In this document: one piece after another, positions 32,800 through 36,806 of the stretch
How the letters are laid out: each line of letters starts with the position of its first letter
Numbering within the stretch: position 1 is the first letter of the stretch
NCBI GenBank assembly: GCA_016280395.1
Contig: JAEEGQ010000064.1
Location: forward strand, 1-36,806
Length of the DNA: 36,806 nucleotides
Reading direction: 5' to 3'
Origin: Lachnospiraceae bacterium
GTDB taxonomy: Bacteria > Bacillota > Clostridia > Lachnospirales > Lachnospiraceae
Position numbers and translations under genes: made by a program
Notes under the pieces: generated by a model
Databases searched by the model: none
The model's input: the letters and a program-made list of their open reading frames with translations, nothing else
What the model was told of the DNA's origin: nothing

Positions 32800-33990
32800 A
32801 TGATCAAGATCGACATTATCTCCGGGTTTCTCGGAGCAGGAAAGACAACACTGATAAAAAAGCTTATTGCCGAAGTCTTTAACGGTAAGAAGATAGTCCT
32901 TATCGAGAACGAATTCGGCGAGATAGCGGTTGACGGCGGTTTCTTAAAGGAAGCCGGCGTACAGATAACCGAAATGAACTCGGGCTGCATCTGCTGTTCG
33001 CTTGTGGGCGATTTCGGAAAGGCCCTGACGGAGGTTATAGACACTTACGCTCCTGAGCGCATCATCATCGAACCCTCGGGTGTCGGCAAGCTTTCGGATG
33101 TTCTGAAGGCAGTTAAGGATGTTGCCTCAAAGTCCGACAAGGATATTTCCGTAGGCGGCTGCGTTACAGTGGTCGATGCCAAGAAATGCAGGATGTATGC
33201 AAGGAACTTTGGCGAGTTCTTCAATAACCAGATAGAAAACGCAGAGACAGTCGTGCTTTCGCGTACAGGGGATATCGCCGACGATAAGCTTGCCGCAGCG
33301 GTTGAGATCATCAAAGGCTTAAACGGCAGGGCAACGATCATCACAACACCCTGGACAGAGCTTCCCGGCTCCGTTGTCATGGAGGCCATCGACAGAAAGA
33401 ATTCCCTGCTTGACGATATGTTAAAGGCAGAAGAGGAAGAGCATCATCATCATGATGATGACGACGAAGAAGAAGAGTGCTGCTGCCACCATCACCACGA
33501 CGAAGATGATGATGAGGATGAGCACGAGCATCACCACCACCATCATCACCACCATGATGATGACGACGACGAAGAGTGCTGCTGCCACCATCACCATGAC
33601 GAAGATGATGATGAGGATGAGCACGAGCATCATCACCACCATCATCACGAAGACGGCGAGGAGTGCCACTGCCACGACCACGAACATCATCATGATCATG
33701 ACCATCACCACCACCATCATGCGGATGAGGTATTTGAGGACTGGGGCAAGGAATCGCCCAGAAAGTACACCGAGGACGAGCTTAAGGGTATCCTTTCGAA
33801 GCTTGAGAACAGCATGTACGGTATCGTGCTCCGCGCAAAGGGCATTGTTTGCACACCCGAAGGCAAGTGGCTCCAGTTTGACTATGTTCCCGGCGAATAC
33901 GAGATCCGTGAGGGATCGGCAGATTATACGGGCCGCTTCTGCGTGATCGGAAGCAAGCTCGACCGTGAAGCTTTAGAGGAGCTGTTCTGA
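32800..33990 (+). CDS. CobW/G3E-family GTPase metallochaperone with long His/Asp/Cys-rich insert
   Basis: A 396-aa cytoplasmic G3E GTPase (COG0523). Walker A GFLGAGKTT is at 9-17, the metal-binding GCICC (CXCC) motif at 62-66 and IIEPSG at 89-94; the base-recognition motif reads SRTGD instead of NKxD. Between the GTPase and CobW C-terminal domain (about 315-396) is an insert (about 212-309) made almost wholly of His, Asp, Glu and Cys, including CCCHHHHDEDDDEDEHEHHH twice. Such inserts store or hand over Zn, Ni or Co ions; zinc is the likeliest cargo by analogy with YciC/ZagA. AAGG lies before the ATG at 32800; a longer open frame upstream covers the promoter. It overlaps the next gene by 1 nt (TGATG). 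Confidence 0.92.
   Translation: MIKIDIISGFLGAGKTTLIKKLIAEVFNGKKIVLIENEFGEIAVDGGFLKEAGVQITEMNSGCICCSLVGDFGKALTEVIDTYAPERIIIEPSGVGKLSDVLKAVKDVASKSDKDISVGGCVTVVDAKKCRMYARNFGEFFNNQIENAETVVLSRTGDIADDKLAAAVEIIKGLNGRATIITTPWTELPGSVVMEAIDRKNSLLDDMLKAEEEEHHHHDDDDEEEECCCHHHHDEDDDEDEHEHHHHHHHHHDDDDDEECCCHHHHDEDDDEDEHEHHHHHHHEDGEECHCHDHEHHHDHDHHHHHHADEVFEDWGKESPRKYTEDELKGILSKLENSMYGIVLRAKGIVCTPEGKWLQFDYVPGEYEIREGSADYTGRFCVIGSKLDREALEELF
33472..33648 (+). repeat. 99-bp-period tandem duplication in the metal-binding insert
   Basis: A 78-bp block (33472-33549) recurs at 33571-33648 with two silent C/T differences, giving an identical 26-residue His/Asp/Cys segment twice. The period of 99 bp keeps the frame (33 codons). 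Confidence 0.9.
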
Positions 33991-34952
33991 TGAAAGATGT
34001 ACCTTTTTTTATCGTAAAAGGCTTTCTTGAAAGCGGGAAGACTTCGCTTATCCGCGAAACACTGATGGATCCCGAGTTTAACGACGGCGGGAGCAATCTG
34101 GTCATTGTATGCGAGGAAGGCGAAGAGGAATACGATCCCGTTCAGTTCAAGAAGCTGAATACAGACGTTATCACCCTTGAGGCTCCCGAAGAGCTGAGCG
34201 CAGACCTGCTCGAGCGCTGCAAGAAGCAATATAATCCGGACCGTGTGTTTGTGGAATTCAACGGGACCTGGACGGTGCAGATGCTTACCGGCGTAAGGCT
34301 TCCGAAGGGATGGTTCATGGCACAGATGCTGTCCGTGATCGATTACACGACCTTCGAGAACTACTGGAACAACATGCGTGCAGTTATGGGCGAGATCATC
34401 AAGTTTTCGGATACGGTCATATTTAACCGCTGTACCGCGGATATCGACAAGAGCAAGCTGCGCCGCACCGTAAAGGGCTTAAACCGCAAGGCGCAGATAA
34501 TGTACGAAGCGCTGCCCGGCGTAGAGCTTCCCGACGAAAAAGACGAGTGCGTATTTGATCTTACGAAGGATCCCATAGAGATCCCCGATGACGATTTTGG
34601 CGTATGGTACATGGATGCCATGGACAACAAGAATCGTTACGACGGGCGGAGGATCAGGTTCAAGGGGCTTGTCTACAAGGACAGGAAGAGCGTAAAAGGG
34701 ACTTTTGTCCCGGGACGCATGGCAATGGCCTGCTGCGCGAACGATATGGCATTTGTGGGCTTTGTATGCAAGGTAAAACCTGAAATGGAGCCGCTCGTAC
34801 AGTTCAATCCGAGAGAACGCCGCTGGGTCGAAGTAGTGGCAAAGGTCGGATACGGATATCGCGACGAATACGGCGCGGAGGGACCGATCCTTACGGCTGA
34901 GAGCATAGTCAAAGCCGAAAAACCCGAGAATGAAGTAGTATATTTCAGTTGA
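33990..34952 (+). CDS. Divergent G3E GTPase-like protein fused to a TIGR03943/YcgQ-like C-terminal domain
   Basis: A 320-aa cytoplasmic protein. The N-terminal part is G3E-like with Walker A GFLESGKTS (11-19), a switch-like FVEFNGTW and an NRCTADID guanine-recognition-like motif, but the CXCC metal motif of the family is absent. The C-terminus (about 215-320: RIRFKGLVYKDRKSVKGTFV, then GRMAMACCANDMAFVGFVCK) resembles the C-terminal domain of TIGR03943/DUF1980 proteins such as YcgQ, whose gene belongs to the Bacillus Zur (zinc-starvation) regulon with the YcgR permease. It is translationally coupled to the His-rich GTPase, so the two likely work together on metal delivery. The similarity is recalled from motif patterns, not searched. 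Confidence 0.78.
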   Translation: MKDVPFFIVKGFLESGKTSLIRETLMDPEFNDGGSNLVIVCEEGEEEYDPVQFKKLNTDVITLEAPEELSADLLERCKKQYNPDRVFVEFNGTWTVQMLTGVRLPKGWFMAQMLSVIDYTTFENYWNNMRAVMGEIIKFSDTVIFNRCTADIDKSKLRRTVKGLNRKAQIMYEALPGVELPDEKDECVFDLTKDPIEIPDDDFGVWYMDAMDNKNRYDGRRIRFKGLVYKDRKSVKGTFVPGRMAMACCANDMAFVGFVCKVKPEMEPLVQFNPRERRWVEVVAKVGYGYRDEYGAEGPILTAESIVKAEKPENEVVYFS

Positions 34953-34969
34953 TAAAGGTGGATGACCGC

Positions 34970-35845
34970 ATGGTAAAGAGCATGACCGGCTTTGGCCGGT
35001 GCGAGGCGGGAGACGAAAAACGTAAGATCACGGTAGAGATGAAGGCTGTAAACCACAGATACTGTGAGCTTACAATGAAGATGCCCAAGAGGCTCAACAT
35101 TTTCGAAGCTTCCGTAAGAACGAAACTTAAAACATATATTAACCGCGGAAAGGTTGACATTTTCGTCACTTACACGGATAATACCGAAGGACAGATATCC
35201 CTTATCTATAACAGGGATCTTGCCGCGGAGTACATCAAAAGATGCGCACAGATAAGCGAAGAATTCGGGATCGAGAACGATCTTAGGACATCGACCGTTG
35301 CAAGGATGCCCGATGTGCTTGTCCCCGAAGAAGCGGAGACCGACGATTCAAAGATCGAAGAGCTTCTGCTTGAAGCAGTCGCAGGTGCGGCCGAAGGGCT
35401 TGTTGCCACAAGGACGGCGGAAGGAGAGAGGCTTAAGGCCGATATCCTTGCAAAGCTCGACGGAATGCTTGTCTATGTCGACGAGATCGAACAGCGCATG
35501 CCCCAGGTGGTAAAAGAGTACAGAGAGCGCATCATCGAGAAGGTCAAAGAGCTTCTCGGCGATACAAAGCTTGACGACTCCGCGCTTGCCACTGAGATCG
35601 TCCTTTATTCCGACAGGATATGCGTGGATGAGGAGATGGTGCGGCTCCGCGCCCATATCGCCCACATGCGCGACTGCCTTGAGGAGGAAAACTGCGGAAG
35701 AAAGCTGGACTTTATCGCTCAGGAGATGAACCGCGAAGCAAATACCACTTTATCAAAATGCGGCGACTTAAAAGCTGCGGATTGTGCGATAAATCTTAAA
35801 ACAGAGATAGAAAAGATCAGAGAACAGATCCAGAACATAGAATAA
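34970..35845 (+). CDS. yicC: YicC/YloC family endoribonuclease
   Basis: A 291-aa protein of the YicC family, at its usual length. The N-terminus MVKSMTGFGRCEA, the VNHRYCEL motif, the central RGKVDIFV segment and the C-terminal GRKLDFIAQEMNREANT and KTEIEKIREQIQNIE signatures are all present. Family members act as endoribonucleases involved in sRNA and mRNA turnover. I choose the ATG at 34970 (AAAGGTGG 8 nt upstream) over the TTG at 34949. In Bacillus yloC is followed by remA, gmk and rpoZ; here rpoZ follows directly. Confidence 0.94.
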   Translation: MVKSMTGFGRCEAGDEKRKITVEMKAVNHRYCELTMKMPKRLNIFEASVRTKLKTYINRGKVDIFVTYTDNTEGQISLIYNRDLAAEYIKRCAQISEEFGIENDLRTSTVARMPDVLVPEEAETDDSKIEELLLEAVAGAAEGLVATRTAEGERLKADILAKLDGMLVYVDEIEQRMPQVVKEYRERIIEKVKELLGDTKLDDSALATEIVLYSDRICVDEEMVRLRAHIAHMRDCLEEENCGRKLDFIAQEMNREANTTLSKCGDLKAADCAINLKTEIEKIREQIQNIE

Positions 35846-35855
35846 GGAGGCCAAT

Positions 35856-36092
35856 ATGTTACATCCGTCTTACACCGATCTTATGAAGGTAGTAAACAAC
35901 AACTCAGAGAACGAACATCCTGTGGTAAACAGCCGTTATTCCATCGTTATGGCGACAGCAAAGCGCGCACGCCAGATAATCGACGGTTCACAGCCCCTGG
36001 TGGACGATCCCGACAACAAGGCGCTTTCGATAGCTATCGAAGAGCTTTATGACGGCAAAGTAAAGATACTTGCAAACGACGAAGAGGAGTAA
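35856..36092 (+). CDS. rpoZ: DNA-directed RNA polymerase omega subunit
   Basis: A 78-aa protein with the omega pattern (LHPSYTDLMKVVNNNSE; VVNSRYSIVMATAKRARQII; NKALSIAIEELYDGKVKI). It supports assembly of RNA polymerase by clamping the beta-prime subunit. AAGGAGG precedes the ATG, 10 nt after the yicC stop, so the two form an operon. The gmk gene that usually lies between them is absent here. Confidence 0.93.
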   Translation: MLHPSYTDLMKVVNNNSENEHPVVNSRYSIVMATAKRARQIIDGSQPLVDDPDNKALSIAIEELYDGKVKILANDEEE

Positions 36093-36170
36093 AAGCCTCC
36101 TTGAAGCGGTGCCTGCCATGCGCCGGAATATGTACAAAGTGTTAAAAAAATAATTTTCTCAAAATAACAC

Positions 36171-36199
36171 TTGAAAAACATTCAACAAGCGGTTACAAT
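36171..36199 (+). promoter_or_regulatory. Sigma-A promoter of gap
   Basis: TTGAAA (36171-36176), 17-bp spacer, TACAAT (36194-36199), about 75 bp before the gap ATG. The 36093-36170 gap holds only a weak CGGTGC/GCGCCG hairpin and no clear terminator. Confidence 0.7.
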
Positions 36200-36272
36200 A
36201 GCTATGGCTTTGAAATTGGTAATTTGATAAAAGGTTATCAAGAAAACAATATCTTTCAGGAGGATATTTAAA

Positions 36273-36806
36273 ATGGCAAACGTAAGAGTTGCAATCAATG
36301 GTTTCGGCCGTATCGGTCGTCTTGCATTCAGACAGATGTTTGGTGCAGAAGGCTACGAAGTAGTAGCTATCAACGACTTAACTTCCCCCAAGATGCTCGC
36401 ACATCTCCTTAAGTATGATTCCGCTCAGAAGCCCTACGCTCTGAAGGACAAGGTTACATACAAGGATGCGATCCTTGCAGAAGACGGCAAGACAGTAGTT
36501 ACTCCCGGTTCCATCACAGTTGATGGCAAGGAGATCACCATTTATGCATGCCCTAATGCAAAAGACCTTCCCTGGGGCGAGCTCAAGGTTGACGTAGTTC
36601 TTGAGTGCACAGGTTTCTACACATCTAAGGCTAAGGCTCAGGCACATATCGATGCCGGCGCTCGCAAGGTTGTTATTTCCGCACCTGCAGGCAATGACCT
36701 TCCTACCATCGTTTACAATGTAAACCACACAACATTAACCAAGGATGACACCATCATCTCCGCAGCAAGCTGCACCACCAACTGCTTAGCTCCTATGGCT
36801 AAGGCT
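36273..36806 (+). CDS. gap: Glyceraldehyde-3-phosphate dehydrogenase, 5' part (runs off the window)
   Basis: The first 178 codons of a phosphorylating GAPDH, which oxidises glyceraldehyde 3-phosphate with NAD in glycolysis. The NAD-binding N-terminus [20 protein letters not shown], the substrate-region [19 protein letters not shown] and the catalytic Cys motif [12 protein letters not shown] are visible. CAGGAGG precedes the ATG. Codon use is more biased than in neighbours, as expected for a highly expressed gene. The 3' part lies outside the window. Confidence 0.97.
   Translation, partial: MANVRVAINGFGRIGRLAFRQMFGAEGYEVVAINDLTSPKMLAHLLKYDSAQKPYALKDKVTYKDAILAEDGKTVVTPGSITVDGKEITIYACPNAKDLPWGELKVDVVLECTGFYTSKAKAQAHIDAGARKVVISAPAGNDLPTIVYNVNHTTLTKDDTIISAASCTTNCLAPMAKA

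Noticed and set aside
33452-33946. Alternative-frame open frame rich in Met, Thr and Ile across the His-rich insert
   Set aside because: Low-complexity shadow produced by CAT/GAT codon runs in the real frame.
36093-36170. Terminator after rpoZ
   Set aside because: Only a weak 6-bp hairpin with a G-T pair and no adjacent T-run; not enough support to call.

Overview
The window looks like the chromosome of an anaerobic, plant-glycan-degrading Firmicute, most likely a member of the Lachnospiraceae (Butyrivibrio/Roseburia-like). The reasons are the AGGAGG ribosome sites and sigma-A type promoters, the ireB-ruvX-DUF1292-trmR-trhP gene order shared with Bacillus/Clostridia, the ATPase-less carbohydrate ABC operons, and the arabinan-active glycoside hydrolases. 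This placement is inferred from gene content; no 16S rRNA or tRNA gene is visible.

Region 1 (1-22747) is an arabinan/arabino-oligosaccharide utilisation locus. A divergent ArsR-type regulator faces a GH51 arabinofuranosidase. Next comes a structured intergenic repeat element, then a long operon: a giant solute-binding protein (SBP), two permeases, a beta-propeller/TPR/YIP1 membrane protein, a DUF5696-like secreted protein, two more permeases, a conventional SBP lipoprotein, and a lipoprotein with a LamG-like domain plus four repeats of one presumed carbohydrate-binding module. After a terminator follow a cytoplasmic GH43 exo-enzyme, a membrane-anchored GH43 endo-arabinanase and a small membrane protein. 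Inferred workflow: the anchored endo-enzyme and the binding lipoprotein act at the cell surface, the two permease pairs import oligosaccharides using an ATPase encoded elsewhere, and the GH43 and GH51 enzymes release L-arabinose inside the cell. No ABC ATPase and no araA/araB/araD is present in the window.

Region 2 (22760-28070) is a housekeeping cluster matching the Bacillus yrzL-yrrK-yrzB-yrrL-yrrM-yrrN order: ireB, ruvX, DUF1292, RNase J (an insertion relative to Bacillus), a short MltG/YceG-like membrane protein, trmR and one U32 tRNA-hydroxylation protein. A bidirectional terminator separates it from a convergent YuiD-type phosphatase-like gene.

Region 3 (28693-32642) carries two methyl-accepting chemotaxis proteins, each with its own sigma-A type promoter and terminator. 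One has a multi-pass membrane N-terminus and the other an extracellular dCache sensor.

Region 4 (32710-36806) holds two overlapping G3E/CobW-family genes. The first has a long His/Asp/Cys-rich insert built partly by a 99-bp tandem duplication. The second fuses a divergent G3E domain to a C-terminal domain resembling the TIGR03943/YcgQ C-terminus, pointing to metal (probably zinc) homeostasis. Then follow yicC, rpoZ and the 5' part of gap, which runs off the end of the window.

The best candidates for an under-described system are the ABC 'supersystem' at 3427-16116 (giant SBP, NHL-TPR-YIP1 protein, DUF5696-like protein, two permease pairs) and the paired G3E GTPases at 32800-34952.
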